A stretch of 64,000 bases of DNA from Thelonectria olida (Eukaryota > Ascomycota > Sordariomycetes > Hypocreales > Nectriaceae): contig JAGPYM010000018.1 in NCBI GenBank assembly GCA_020736575.1, positions 310,001-374,000 on the forward strand, read 5' to 3'. How positions within the stretch are numbered: the stretch's first letter is position 1; every line of letters starts with the position of its first letter. Positions 22,224-34,229 of the stretch are shown one piece after another. Position numbers and translations under genes: made by a program. The notes under the pieces were generated by a model that worked only from the letters and a program-made list of their open reading frames with translations, searched no databases and was not told the origin of the DNA.

Positions 22224-24389
22224 ATGCCTGCAGTGAGACGATCTCAACGGTTCGTTCTATCTTGTACGGAATGTGCTCGGCGCAAAACCCGATGCTCCAA
22301 AACCATCCCCTGTTCGTCATGCCTCGATCGCGGCCTCGCACAAGCATGTCATCGAGAGCCCGTTGCCGTGGTCAAGAAACGAGAGAGTCGACATGGACAC
22401 CCAACTCCTGTGCCCCGGCGAAAAACTCTACGCAGTTCCAGCCAAGAAAAGTCGATTCCAACGAGTAGTAGTCCTGTAGATAATGGCGGCTCAGATGAAA
22501 CAAATGAAACCGTCACAACACTGGAGTTCCTCGCCTATGGACGACAGAACATCCTGAATCTACACAATGACCAGACAGCCAGTTCTATCAGGGGCGAATT
22601 ACATAGCCATGACGAGCTGGACACATGCCCGCCATGGGACATGATCCTGTCTCCCAGAGAAGCGCGCGTTTTACTACAACATCATCAACAGAAGATTGCA
22701 TGGATGCACAATGTCCTTCACATGCCGACCTTTAGACAAGAGTTTGAGTCCAACATTTGCCAGAGAACAGTCGACGGTGCCTGGCTTGCACTGTACTACG
22801 CAGTCTTGTCCACGACGCTGTACCACTGTCATGGAACAGAGATCGCAGGCCCAGGCATCAAGTTCACGGGTATGTACGATGCTTTCGCCAGGTTCGAACG
22901 CTCATGCTAGCAGCGTGCGATTCTTCCGCCCGTGCCCTCTACGACAAGAGCGTGCAATGCCTCTTCAGCACAAACTTCATGGCCAAACACACCATCTACT
23001 CGACCCAAGCAATCTGCATCCTCATGCAGGTCGCACACAACATCGACCAGTCCGACTTCATCTGCGTCCTCATCGCCACGGGCATACGCATCGCCCAATG
23101 CCTCAACATGCACCGTCTCGGGCCTGATCTGCCCGGCAGCTACTTCGAGCACCAGTCTCGCGAGTTGGCCGTCCAGACACTCGTCGAGCGAGAGGTCAAG
23201 AAGCGCGTTTGGTGGTTTCTCGTTCGTCAGGATTGGCTGCAGATTCCCTTCCAGAACACCCATCTGCTTCACGTATCGCAGTTCAACACACCTCTCCCGC
23301 TGAACTGCTACGATGAGCTGGAGCTGATGATCAAGGACGGTGCTGTTGTTGCTCAGCCGGACCATGTGTACACTCAGAACAGCTACACGCACGTTTTGTC
23401 CAAGGGTAAGCCCCCAGCCCTCTCCAGATTCCCATGGCGAAAGAGCAGAAGTTAACGCCGTTCGTTGTAGTGGCCGTGATCATATGGCGGCAGCAAGATC
23501 GCATGTGCAGCGTCGGACACCCCGGGAACAGCCCAGACCGTCTTCAGCGCATCTACGATCAAGTTCTGTGGGCAGACAGGGAGCTGAACCAAGTTTATGC
23601 CGACTTGCCGCGTTTCTTCAAGGTGGCCCCTGAGAGTGACACTGGTCCTCCTTCGAATCACCCGCCATATGTCGGCCTTGTCGCTTCGGTGTCGCTACTT
23701 TCGATGGCCCACAAGGTAATCCATCCTCTTTCTTTTGGTGACTCATTCGCCGTCTTGCGAGGGCTGATCCATGCAAAGGTATTGACCGTCCATCGACATT
23801 TCCAGCTCCAGAGCTTCCAAGATAGACAGTTCGCATACACACAGGTACAGTACCTGGGTACCTCTCTAACACAACCCAGGTGAAGCTTGCTGACAAGGCC
23901 CAAACGCAGCTTACCTGCGTCTCCATGGCCAAACGGTGCATCAACGACATAAATACATGGCCAGACGAAGCAATGACTTCAGTGGTAAAAAGAATGTGGA
24001 CTGTCCCTACTCAACTCGTCACCTGCTGCATCATCCTCGCCTTTGCTTCAATATTTCGACATGGAAATGAGCTTTCGTACGATGCTGCCGAGCTGCGCGA
24101 ATTGGCACAGTGCGGCCGCCATGTCATTCGGCAGCTGGAACATTCGAGCTCGATTGCCCGACGTGGCGGCATTCTCCTCGATGTCCTGTTGGAGCGAGCA
24201 GATTCCGCAGGGGAAACAGACGGCGGGCGTCTGGATGTCAGCGACATAATTCGTCGGGTGTCTCGGATAGATGATAGTCGCACTGAGGCTGAGAGCTTTG
24301 TGCTTCAATTTGGTGACCATGTTTGGGATGGTGTTTTCGGGACGACAGACTTTGATGTCTTGGGCCTTCTTAAAGATATTGCCATGTGA
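22224..24389 (+). CDS. Zn2Cys6 fungal transcription factor
   Basis: Proposed exons are 22224-22869, 22911-23405, 23471-23844 and 23880-24389 (674 aa). The N-terminal binuclear zinc cluster has the expected spacing: CTECARRKTRC, then SKTIPCSSC and a final Cys in the AQACH segment (residues about 14-42). A basic linker follows, then a fungal-specific middle homology region (about 170-420) with a recognisable IRIAQCLNMHRLG segment and a WWFLVRQDW core. The first intron is only 41 nt, with two possible in-frame acceptors (ending 22910 or 22913), which changes one Ala. It should bind CGG-type sites in the nucleus and probably controls the divergent oxygenase and itself; this is inference from position. 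Confidence 0.88.
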
Positions 24390-25886
24390 AATACCAAAGC
24401 TATCTCTATGCTGCAATCATTCTGCCATTGAGTCTACTGAACATTCAGTGTTTCTGAGATATGAATGGGAAACGTCTTCCTTGCAGCGGGTGTCTATGCG
24501 ATCTTGGCCCCTGAGAAATGGCTCATGTAAGCGGATCGACGTTCATCACACCCCCTCGCAATAGCCACACACAAACTAGCTTGTGACTCACAACCTCGTG
24601 TTCCCCAAATCACTCACACGCTTAATTTCATCACCTTCTTTCCTGAGATATGAGAGTGACTCACTACAAATGCAGAAATATGCAAGTCTGGGGCCAGTTC
24701 CATATTCAACCAAGGGTGGTCGGACCGCTGGACACAAAGGTCGGGAGAAATATTTCGCCGAGACCTGCGTAATACTGCTTCCCTCTTTCTCGTTCAGGTA
24801 TTTCGATTACGCTCTCAGGGGGTAATGAACTCACTTCGCTGAATGAGTCACAGACATCTATGGATGAGCCGTCTGAGATTGTGATGAGGCAGGAGAGTCT
24901 GTCTGATGATGGAAGTGAGGAGATAATCATCAAGAAGGGGAGACGAAATGTATATAAGGAATTGAAACCGTCCACGGTCCCTCAGAATTGATTTGATCCT
25001 GTATAGAAAACTTAACATTTGATCGATGCTAAAGGGTGAGCGTCTCCAGTCCCTTCACCGCTCTCTTCCCTGCAATGAAGCAATTACATGATGAATGTAA
25101 CATTCACTCGCCGTACCGAATCTCAAACTTGTGGATAATCTGTTTAGGCAATGGTTTCGCCGTTTTTCTGATCATTTCTGTTCTTCATTTCATATCACAG
25201 TCAACTTGCTAGAAGACGAATGCTGACACACTCTGCGTAAAAGGAACGAGCTATGTATAGAGGAAATGCTGGAGGTTGGTAGGCACAGTACAACAACCGC
25301 AAAGACTGAAAGCTCTATCAAGTTTGACAGTAGCCATTCCTTCTAAATAGACAGTAGCTTTCAACCACCTTCATGGCCTTCGCATCATTGAATTATAGCT
25401 GGATGCTTGTTGAGCTGAAGTCTTGACGACTGTCCTAACTAGTTAGTGGGAGTGTGGATGCTCTTTGATGCAGTCTAGTATGCTGGCTATGCTGACAGGA
25501 AAAGTACTTGGCCTTCGAGGGCCATTCGAATAAATTGAATAAATTCTCATTCTACTCGTTCTTGGTCAACATTCGATGTCATACGATACTGTCGAACCTG
25601 AAAGTGGGTGGATGAAGCAGCCCTTGTGGCCGTAGTTTTAGGTCGGTTTAGTTCAAGAACGCTGCACGGCCATTAGCCGCGGGAAACAAGCTAGATGAAT
25701 AATATGTCTCATAAGGATATATCTACGTTTGTCAGGGACATTCGAGCCCTCGTTTCCAAGAAGCCCTACATGCCTGGGTACTAGTAATTAGTCGTATACT
25801 ATCCAAAATACGGTTCAACAGACTATCCAATCCCCCAACTCTTATCCCATTAATAGCCGCCCATCCACGCAAAGCGGAATAGACTA
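24390..25886. other. Intergenic; no gene seen
   Basis: About 1.5 kb, fairly AT-rich, between the 3' ends of the regulator and the SLC35F-like gene. Open frames are short and stop-rich. Confidence 0.55.
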
Positions 25887-27239
25887 TTACGACTGGACGG
25901 GGCCGTTCTCGGGCTCAAGCTGAGCCTTTCGGGCAGCGTTGAGAGCTTTGAGCTTAGCTGTACCGAAACCAGCAACACCATCTTCTTGGTTATCGCCGAG
26001 CCAGGGCTTCTTGGAGTCGCCGAGCATGCTGCCGGACAGGAAGTAGGCGATGAGACCGAGAATGATGAGGACGAAGGCAATGGGGTAAAGATAGTGGATC
26101 GTGTAACCAAAGACACGAATGCCAACAATGACACCCCAGAAGTTGGCCGTGAGCAGGGAGATGTCAAAGAAGGCGGCGCTGCCCATTCGGAGGATGAGAG
26201 GGGCAAGAGCGTAGAAGATGTTCAGGCAAACAGTGTACCCGGCAATCCAGCCACCAATCTTGGGGCTCCAATTGGTGTTCTGGAACGACTTGCGATCGAA
26301 GATGGCGGCTTGGACGCCGTTGATGAGCATACCCCACATGCCCATGAAGGACAGGACCTGGTAAATGGAAGCGCGGGAGACGAGCCACTCCTCAAAGACG
26401 TTGCTAGTACCGTAGAGGGTGGCACCGAGCAAAGCAAACAAATCACCCTTGAGCAGGTTCACGCCAGGGCCGCCGTTGGAGCCAGTGATGTGGTCTGAGG
26501 CGAGAAGAATGCCCATCCCACCGCAGCAAACCAAGATTCCGATGATCTGGAAGATCTTGTACCGAACCTTGAGCAGGAAGAAGGAGATGATGACAACGCA
26601 GACAATGGACCAGAAATTGATGAGCTGCGCGGACAGAATGTTGGTGTATCGGTAGGCCAGAACGGTAAAGTAGTTGCCCTCGACATCGAGGAAGGCCATG
26701 ATGAGGTACTTCCAACCATCCTTCTTAGCAATGCGCCACCAGCCGCTGAACCCGTCCTTCCAGAGGAGGATAGGGGTGTAGATGATGAACATGACAATGT
26801 AGTTGAAGACGGTCTGGAAGGCGGGAATGTTGGCGCCGGCCTCGGCGAGCAAGCTGGTGAAGGTGTTGGTTCCCACGATGCAGAGCGACAGGACCTGACC
26901 GATGACGACAATGGCCCAGAAGTCGGCCGTGGTCAAGTAGCTGTACCAATGGACCGACTTGGCCTGGATGATGTGAAGACCCTGGCTGACGGCGGCATCT
27001 TCGTCAGTAACGGCGTTAGCATAGGGCTGGTTGGGGACCGGCTCGGCATTGGAGTCGAAGCCCTTGGAATCTTGGGCAGCCATATTGTTGGAGTCGTCGA
27101 GGTTGACGGGGGTGTTTGTTCCGTAGGACACGCGGTCTGGGGCTGAGGAGCTCAAGGAAGCTGCAGTGTCGCTTGAAAAGTCAGGAAGTAGACTGGATCG
27201 CTCGTTCATAAACGGCTGAATGTCTAAAGATGGTCGCAT
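25887..27239 (-). CDS. SLC35F-family (DUF914-type) membrane transporter
   Basis: Single coding exon, 450 aa from ATG 27239, or 440 aa from the in-frame ATG 27209. After a hydrophilic N-terminus of about 100 residues come roughly ten membrane segments typical of drug/metabolite transporter superfamily proteins. Recognisable family features are FLDVEGNYFTVLAYRYT, the acidic-loop DHITGSNGG and GDLFALLGATLYGTSNVFEEWLV. The tail is charged and cytosolic (KLKALNAARKAQLEPENG). Fungal and animal members of this family are solute or nucleotide-sugar-like carriers of Golgi, ER or plasma membrane with uncertain cargo. The start is ambiguous because ATG 27239 lies inside a probable 5'UTR intron (27321-27224): if that intron is removed, translation begins at 27209. 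A still longer in-frame extension to 27335 has no ATG support. Confidence 0.88.
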   Translation of the reverse strand: MRPSLDIQPFMNERSSLLPDFSSDTAASLSSSAPDRVSYGTNTPVNLDDSNNMAAQDSKGFDSNAEPVPNQPYANAVTDEDAAVSQGLHIIQAKSVHWYSYLTTADFWAIVVIGQVLSLCIVGTNTFTSLLAEAGANIPAFQTVFNYIVMFIIYTPILLWKDGFSGWWRIAKKDGWKYLIMAFLDVEGNYFTVLAYRYTNILSAQLINFWSIVCVVIISFFLLKVRYKIFQIIGILVCCGGMGILLASDHITGSNGGPGVNLLKGDLFALLGATLYGTSNVFEEWLVSRASIYQVLSFMGMWGMLINGVQAAIFDRKSFQNTNWSPKIGGWIAGYTVCLNIFYALAPLILRMGSAAFFDISLLTANFWGVIVGIRVFGYTIHYLYPIAFVLIILGLIAYFLSGSMLGDSKKPWLGDNQEDGVAGFGTAKLKALNAARKAQLEPENGPVQS

Positions 27240-27321
27240 TGTTAGTATATTGTGGTGGTCCCAGGAGGAGGGGGCGGATATCGGGCAACTTGCGCCGGCA
27301 AGAGCAGCAACGCCCACGTAC
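27224..27321 (-). other. Probable 5'UTR intron overlapping a start codon
   Basis: On the - strand, AACAAG is followed by donor GTACGT (from 27321). A perfect TACTAAC branch site lies just before ATG 27239, and CTTTAG ends at 27224. The 98-nt size and the branch-to-acceptor distance are normal for fungi. Removing it deletes the first ATG. Confidence 0.6.
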
Positions 27322-27322
27322 C

Positions 27323-29295
27323 TTGTTCTATTCAATGGCAGGAATTGGCGAGACTGGAAACGATTCTCGTATTGTATATTCGCAAAGATGTGTTCAGATC
27401 TTGCAGGTCAAGAGGTGAAGTCTTTCTAAACGTCCGGAAGGATGTTTGGCAGCAAGCGCAAAGACTCAAAGTCGCTAGCTGTTGGGCTTAATGGCCAGAA
27501 GGGCGCATGTAGCAATGCGCCCGGGAGTAAGAGTTTAGATAGAGAGCCGCGTCGGCCTGAGTCGACATGGGCCGGTGGGAATAGTTGAGAGACGATGTCG
27601 CGAAGGGGAGATGGAGAGATGGAGAGAGAGGGACGAGGCACGCGGGGTTGATAAGGCGACGATGGCGATATGTCCAGAACTCTTGTTCTCGTGAGAGATG
27701 GGCGAAGGAAGCGAAGATCGTTTCCTAGCTCGGGGAAAAGTTCGTCTGAGGGAATTGTGGAAGACGAGAACAAGAGGACCAGAGAGTGATAGAGAGAGGA
27801 GGAGGATAATAAAGTGCAAGTCGAGTCTGGCTTCTGATCATCTGAACTCGATCCAATTTTCTTCTTTTCAGCGGACCGCCGAAAAAAAGCAAAGTCGACA
27901 GATCTAGTCCGTTACTGGGATGATTATTGGGTGGGGGCACCATCTGGCCCGCCGTGGCCCGCGAGCCAAGGGTAGCCGCTAAGCCAGGGAGGGCAAGATG
28001 CCGCCGCCTAGCGTTCTTGTGGCCGCAAGTGGCGTCCTTCACAGCGGGGTTCTTCAGTGGCACCTGCACTGAATATTAGTGGGCGGGGCCCAAGCTCCAG
28101 CGGGCAGTTTTCCGGGTTTCTGCCATGCGACGTTTTCCATGTCGGTGGTTTCTACCAGGTCGTCGGGTGCCATTAATAATATTACGTGTCGGCGGCCATT
28201 GACTCGGGGAAACTCGATACGAAAATCCAGGGTGCAGCCAACTCTCTCCAGCGGCGAAATGATGTGTGGATCATCTCGCTGAGATTAACGTGAACTGATC
28301 TGGGCTCGGTCTAGCCCGTCGTCGAGTTCCCGGACTGGGCTGTTGGTGGCTCACCAAGCTTCAAACCGTTCCGTCCAATTGGATCCGATTCTTGGGTTGT
28401 GATCACTGGCGGCAGCTGCGCAGTCACAATCGAAATTCCCGATTAGGTTCCGTCCGTCGATGAGATGGTGGGTGAGGGGGATCAAGACGGTTTAAGACAG
28501 CAGCGACTCAAAAGGCGACGGCATCAAATCACTGCGTCTTAGACTACAGATTCCTAACTTTGGGTCAGGTTAGCTTGCCAAACTTGCATATGCTCAAAGG
28601 TGGATATGCTCCATGCCGCTGGATAGAAGTTGCAAGCGACACCTTACAAGAACCATTGCGTGACCTCGGCAAGGGGACAATGGGGACAGATGAGATTCTG
28701 GATACAAGTAGGCTCAAACATCTGCGAACGTGGTAATTAGTACGAATTCAAGCCAAGTGTATTGGTCGTGTGCCTTCTTTCAAATGCTCGAGTTTTGAGT
28801 TGTGAATATTCATCAAATAATTAGTGTACCTATTCATACAATCCCCCTCCTCGCTCTTCCTTCCCCTCATTCCTGATTCCCCCTGTTTAGGGACACCACT
28901 CGTAATACCTTCCTCTTTGGCCGACATATACTACATTATTAATACTAGACCATTATCTAATTCATCAAGTTCCGAATCTATGACATGTGACAACTCATGT
29001 CCGCAAAAGCTCCCCGAGCCTCGTGGGCTCTCTCCGAGATTATGTGAAAGGGCGTGGTGTGGCGTAGTTATACAATGAATGATTGAGGTGAGTTTCGTCG
29101 CCCAAGTTCGCTATAACGACAGGAGTGGAAAGTTCTCGGCATCGAGCTTTGATAGCCCGGTTTGCATCCTATCCAGAGGATGCTGGTGATCGCAGCTCTA
29201 AAGGCAAGGAGATAGCAAGCCCCGACCCAATGATCGTGGCTCGGTTCATCGCGCCAGGCGATGCGTCTAGTTCGTGTATCGTGTCATGGGAATCA
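27323..29295. other. Intergenic; promoter of SLC35F-like gene and unassigned DNA
   Basis: 27323-27900 is purine-rich on the + strand, i.e. a CT-rich leader for the SLC35F-like gene on the - strand. The rest shows no gene. Confidence 0.45.
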
Positions 29296-29791
29296 TCATG
29301 GCTTCTTAACAATGTCGGCCATGGCGCCGCGCACTGTTCTTCCTATCCAGACATTTGTCATGGTTCCATCTGAACGTGATGTGTCACCTGTAATTCAATT
29401 AGAAACGCCGTCTTTTGGCACATTTGGGCAAATGATAAAATGGCAAAACCTACGGGAAGTAATCGGCAGTCGAGTTTGTGATGTTTCTTGGCTGGGATTC
29501 GGAATCTCGCGCTCTGGAAGTGCTGCGAAGTCCTTCAAGAGGAGGTCCGTACAGTCTTGTTCGGACTTTAAGGATAATTTTGAAGTACCTTGTGTTTGAT
29601 CTAGTTAGATAATACCCATTAGCTTCCCTTTCACTTTTTTTTCGATTAGCTGGGTGTAACTTACGGAGTGTAGCGGGAGACAAGTATTTTGGCATTGCGA
29701 CAGCGGGCATCTTGGAACTGGAACCTTCGTCTCTAGTGCTTGGATTTGGTGTTGGCGTTGGCGTTGTAGAAGAGGCTCTACTTCCAGTCAT
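29296..29791 (-). CDS. Cryptic three-exon gene, small conserved-looking protein of unknown function
   Basis: Proposed exons (reverse strand) are 29791-29665, 29600-29454 and 29387-29296, giving 121 aa. Donors are GTAAGT and GTAGGT; acceptors are AACTAG and TTACAG. Both introns (64 and 66 nt) are phase 1, and all three exons read through without a stop. The N-terminus is a Ser/Thr/Pro repeat (TPTPTPNPSTRDEGSSS). A conserved-looking middle reads LLLKDFAALPEREIPNPSQ, and the C-terminus is DGTMTNVWIGRTVRGAM plus a short basic end. No family was recognised. Evidence is splice-site quality plus frame agreement across three exons; an unspliced reading gives a 113-aa frame that looks unlike a protein after exon 1. 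No neighbour helps assign function. Confidence 0.55.
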
Positions 29792-31804
29792 ATGTGCGTA
29801 TCAGAAACTGTGTATGGCGTTGGGAAGCAGGACAAAGAGGCTTGATCATTAAAGACGTTGCGGACTCGGGGATCAGAACTCTCCGATTGCTGACAAGCGT
29901 TGGTGTGGTGGTCAAGAGGGAGGGGTTGGGGGCGTCGTTGAAGACTACTCGAAAGAATTGGAGTTTACAGGGTGAATAAGGCAATAGTCGATCTGTCTTG
30001 AAACAAACGCCATTGAGAAGAGAGTCTAAACGACTTATATACACCGTGGATCGAAATGCATCCCTCGGAGTCGAGCCGGCCAAGGCCAACCGGGCCCGGA
30101 GAGCACAAGCATGGCTTGGGCGGGCGGGAGTGGAGACACGGATGCTTGTCGTATTTCGTACCGAAGCGAGAAGGACGAGACATGGCGAATCACGATGCGT
30201 TGATCTGGAGGACTCGCAGCATCATCCCCCAAAGAGGCAAGGCTTTCGACGACGAGTCCTGGCGGAGAAAAAGCGAGCAGCCCAATGATTCAACGGCTTC
30301 GCGATACGGCCACACCCGATCGGGCAAAATGATGGTGCTTGTTTGGATCTTGTCTGACGTTGGATGAAGCGCAGCGCTGCGTATGCCTCGCCTTGGTGGG
30401 CATCTCGTCGTCTCCTTGTAGGGCTGTTTTTTTTTTAGAGTTGTCGGTTTCATCGGTTTGCAGGCCTGGGCATTCGTACGTCGTACAGCATGTAATTTTC
30501 GCCTTTTTCTCGCTTTTTACTCGCGTGAATACTCACACAGCTGAAGCCATTCAGAAACACATTGTCTCTATACGTTCTGAGACAAAGTGCGTTCTCTGCA
30601 ATTCCTGGATTTTTAGGCGGCAGTTTACCCCTTGTCATTGTCGTAACAGCGTCGTCTTTCTCGGAATCGTCGGGGTTTTCGCATCCAGCTCGTGACAGCT
30701 GAGTGAGTCAACTTGGGTCGCAGTTGGTGGCTTCGGCTCCCCGACTCTGGTCTACGTAATCGTCGTCATCATCATAGGGCTTCCTGCGATAAAGTGCAAA
30801 GAATAGACTCATCGAGAGACTCGGGTTTAATTTGGTGAGGCTGAGGTTGACGAATCTCTCTTACCGACGCCCAAGGCAACCATTTTTCGACGGAACCATC
30901 GGGTGCTTAGTTGGTGATGGGAAATTAGATGGGGTCGCGAGAGAGGCCTCACGATGCAAGAAAGAAGCTGAAAGGACAGGTTTCATGGTTTGGCGATAGT
31001 TACGTGGAACGCTGGCGCCTGCACCTGCAACATGGAATTCGGGTGCCTGGTGCGGTCGGTTTGTTATCATGATGAGTGATCATGGTTCATCAGATTAGGG
31101 ACGCCATCTGCAACCATCATGACGCAAGGCTATTCGCGCATTCCGGTCTTTAAGTTAGTCTTCATCTCCATTTGGTCTTTCGTCAAAGACAACCTCTCAG
31201 ACACCACCTCGTCTCATGACGAACAATCATGGGGAAAGGCCACGAGGATGGATAGATTGAAAGGCGGCCCCCAGAGGTGGTGTCAAGCCACACAGTTGCA
31301 ACGTCGTCCCCAAAGCAGCAAGGCTGGGATCAGCACATTCCAGGTGATCAATAATGATGCCGGCCAGCGGCAGCCACCTTTTTGTTTCAGGACACAACCA
31401 AACAGTGGCTGACAGTCCCTGCCTTGTCCCCATCATGTCTTCTTCCTTCTCATGATCCCCCGCTGCACGACCCTGGATCCACTGATTGTCCACGAGCTCC
31501 CCTGGAAGTTCCCCAATGGCGGCCGAAACCCTGTCGGTCGCTTTGTCAGGACCTCGTGAACCAATGACGGCTCCCCGTTTTACCTCTCAAGGTGCTTTAA
31601 GGGCCCAACGGCCTCCGCACGTCATGGCGCATGACCTGCCTGGACCCCCAATCCACTCCGCCGGCCGGAGCTCTCGTTATCGCCATCTCCAACCGCCGTC
31701 TCTCTTCGACCTTCAATCCATCTTCCGTCTACCATAACGACGTCTTTCCATCGCTATCTTCTCTGCAGCCTTGCTGAGAGGTCCATCTTATCAGATTGCC
31801 CGCC
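29792..31804. other. Intergenic; no gene seen
   Basis: About 2 kb. The last 300 bp are C/T-rich and form the likely leader of the phosphoesterase gene. Other open frames overlap on both strands without domains. Confidence 0.5.
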
Positions 31805-33672
31805 ATGATCGTCCGAAGCTCGATCGCGGGCGCTGCCCTGGTGTCCCTTGCCAGCGCCGCCCAACCCGGGGCTGTGGCGCCCGTTGAAGCTCCCATGAGG
31901 GACCTCGTCTGGGGCCAGCTCAACTTCCTTCACACCACAGATACGCACGGCTGGCTGGCTGGCCATCTACAAGAGTAAGTCACCTGAACTATACCCCCGT
32001 TTATCCATCAAATCTAACATCCCCCAGACCCCAGTACTCGGCCGATTGGGGTGACTACATCTCTTTCGCCCATCACATGCGAAAACAAGCCGACGCAAAC
32101 GGCACCGACCTCCTCGTCATCGATACCGGCGACCGTATCGAAGGAAATGGCCTCTACGACGCTTCCAAACCCAAGGGCCTATACCAATACGATATCTATG
32201 CCAATTCTGAGGCCGACCTGATCTGTATCGGCAACCACGAGCTATACAGGGCCTACTCAGCCGATCTCGAGCACAACACTACCGTTCCCAACTACAAAGA
32301 CAAATACATCGCATCGAATCTCGACTACATTGACCATGAAACCGGAGAGCAAACCCCTCTTGCACAGCGCTATCGCAAGTTCAAGACCAAGAACCAGGGC
32401 ATCAATATTGTCGCCTTTGGCTTCCTCTTCGACTTTACCAACAACGCAAACAACACCGTAGTTCAGCCTGTCGAAGACACTGTCAAGGAAGATTGGTTTC
32501 AGGAGGCCATCCGTGAGAAGCCTGATCTCTTCGTCGTCATTGGCCATGTTGGTCTCCGAATGGAGGAATACAGGGTCATCTTCACTGCGATCCGTAAGCA
32601 GAACTGGCACATTCCCATCGCCTTCTTTGGTGGTCACGCACATGTTCGGGATGCCCGCAAGTTTGACTCCAAGGCTTTTGCCATTGCCAGCGGCCGCTAC
32701 TTTGAAACCATCGGCTGGGTGTCGATTGATGGTCTAAAGACGAATTCGGACGAGGTTGAAATCACGTCTTCGCCCACATTCACTCGTCGGTATATCGATA
32801 CCAACCTCTTTGGCTTACACTACCACACCGGACTCAACGAAACTACTTTCCCTACAGAGGAGGGCAAGAAGGTTAGCGAGATGATTGCCCACGCTCGCAA
32901 GGCGCTTGATCTCGACTATCGTTACGGCTGTGCTCCCAAAAGTCTGTGGATGCACCAAGCCAAGTATCCCAGTGAGGACAATATCTATACTTGGATCACC
33001 GACGAGGTCTTTCCCGACATCATTACGCGCAAAGGCCGAGAAGACAAGCCGAGAATAGCTATCACCAACACGGGAGGTATTCGATTTGATATTTTCAAGG
33101 GCCCTTTCACTCGTGACAGCACCTATGCCGTCAGCCCATTTATGAGTGGCTTCCGGTACATCAAGGATGTGCCGTACAAGGCCGCCGCCAAGGTGATTGA
33201 TATTCTGAATAGTGGCGGTGTCATTTTTGAGGAGCATGGTCTTGATGTCCGTTTTTTGACTATCCCGGAGCAAATGTTCCCGAAACCGGCTGCTCTTGTC
33301 GAGGACACTGAGGACACTGAGGACACTGAGCAGGTGCGCCTTGAGCTTCGAAGCCTCCGGGATGAGCCTGCTCTCACGTCGGGATACACGACCAAAGATG
33401 ATCTCGGCGATGACGGCGACGATACTGTCCACGCGGCTGTCAAGTCCTACCCTCAGCCCAATGCTATCCAGGGAAAGATTGCGTTTCCCGAAGAGGGCGA
33501 CCCCGAGACTGTGGACTTTGTGTTCCTTGATTTCACGCAACCCTGGATCATTCACGCTCTAAACTTTGCCGGCTTCGCATGCAGCGATGCACTTGTTGAA
33601 CGTTATAGGGAGGGATCCCTTACCTCCTTGATGGCTGACTGGATCAGCGAGAACTGGACGGGCGATTGTTAG
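31805..33672 (+). CDS. Secreted/vacuolar calcineurin-like metallophosphoesterase (5'-nucleotidase-like, YHR202W type)
   Basis: Exons 31805-31974 and 32028-33672 (604 aa); donor GTAAGT, acceptor CCCCCAG. A signal peptide covers about residues 1-19 ([18 protein letters not shown]). The binuclear-metal phosphoesterase motifs appear in order: [10 protein letters not shown] (D-x-H), [10 protein letters not shown] (G-D), GNHELYR (G-N-H-E), a VIGHVG histidine, and GGHAHVRD (G-H-x-H). The C-terminal half corresponds to the 5'-nucleotidase C-terminal domain ([15 protein letters not shown]). This arrangement matches the fungal family that includes budding-yeast YHR202W. It probably hydrolyses nucleotides or other phosphomonoesters in the vacuole, cell wall or medium. 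An EDT tripeptide is repeated three times in a linker near residue 480. Confidence 0.9.
33301..33327 (+). repeat. Three tandem 9-bp coding repeats (GAGGACACT)
   Basis: Exact tandem copies encode EDT-EDT-EDT in the phosphoesterase linker. Copy number could vary between strains without breaking the frame. Confidence 0.85.
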
Positions 33673-34229
33673 ACGATTAGCTATACGGCAGTATTTGTTT
33701 TCTTGGTCCGTTGGCGTTTACATCCGATGTACGGGCTGAGCATGGTCCTCCATATGAACATATATCCATAGATGAACATGAACTTCTCACATTAAAGAGT
33801 GTGTCTGATAAAGTATCAATGCAGTTTCCATGTGAATAATGTCTCTTGAGGTTTCAATGTAGTGTGTGCACGTAATAGTAACAGTATCTGGGGCATTGTG
33901 GTAGATTTAGCTCGTGCTATCTATTTAAAATATGCTTTGCAACCCCTCAGTCTTTCGCAGGCGTATCGATGTAAAATATAACTATTATAAGAAGGACCGT
34001 AACTCATGCGAACATGAAATAAACATAAAGCCATGTACTGTATTAACCGTCTGCTCTTCGGTTCTTTGTCGCACAACCGCTACTTCCATGTACCAAGATC
34101 CATCATGAACAAGCGAGGATTAAAACTCAGGCGAATGAGTGACGAAGAAGGAGTGCAAAAAAAGGGTCCCTTGGTTGAGGGTGGCCGCGAGAAGAGCTGC
34201 GTGGAAGGTGTCGTGTAGGTAGAGAGATC
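33673..34229. other. Intergenic between two convergent genes
   Basis: AT-rich 3' flanks; a polyadenylation-like AATAAA lies at 34018-34023. No gene seen. Confidence 0.5.
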
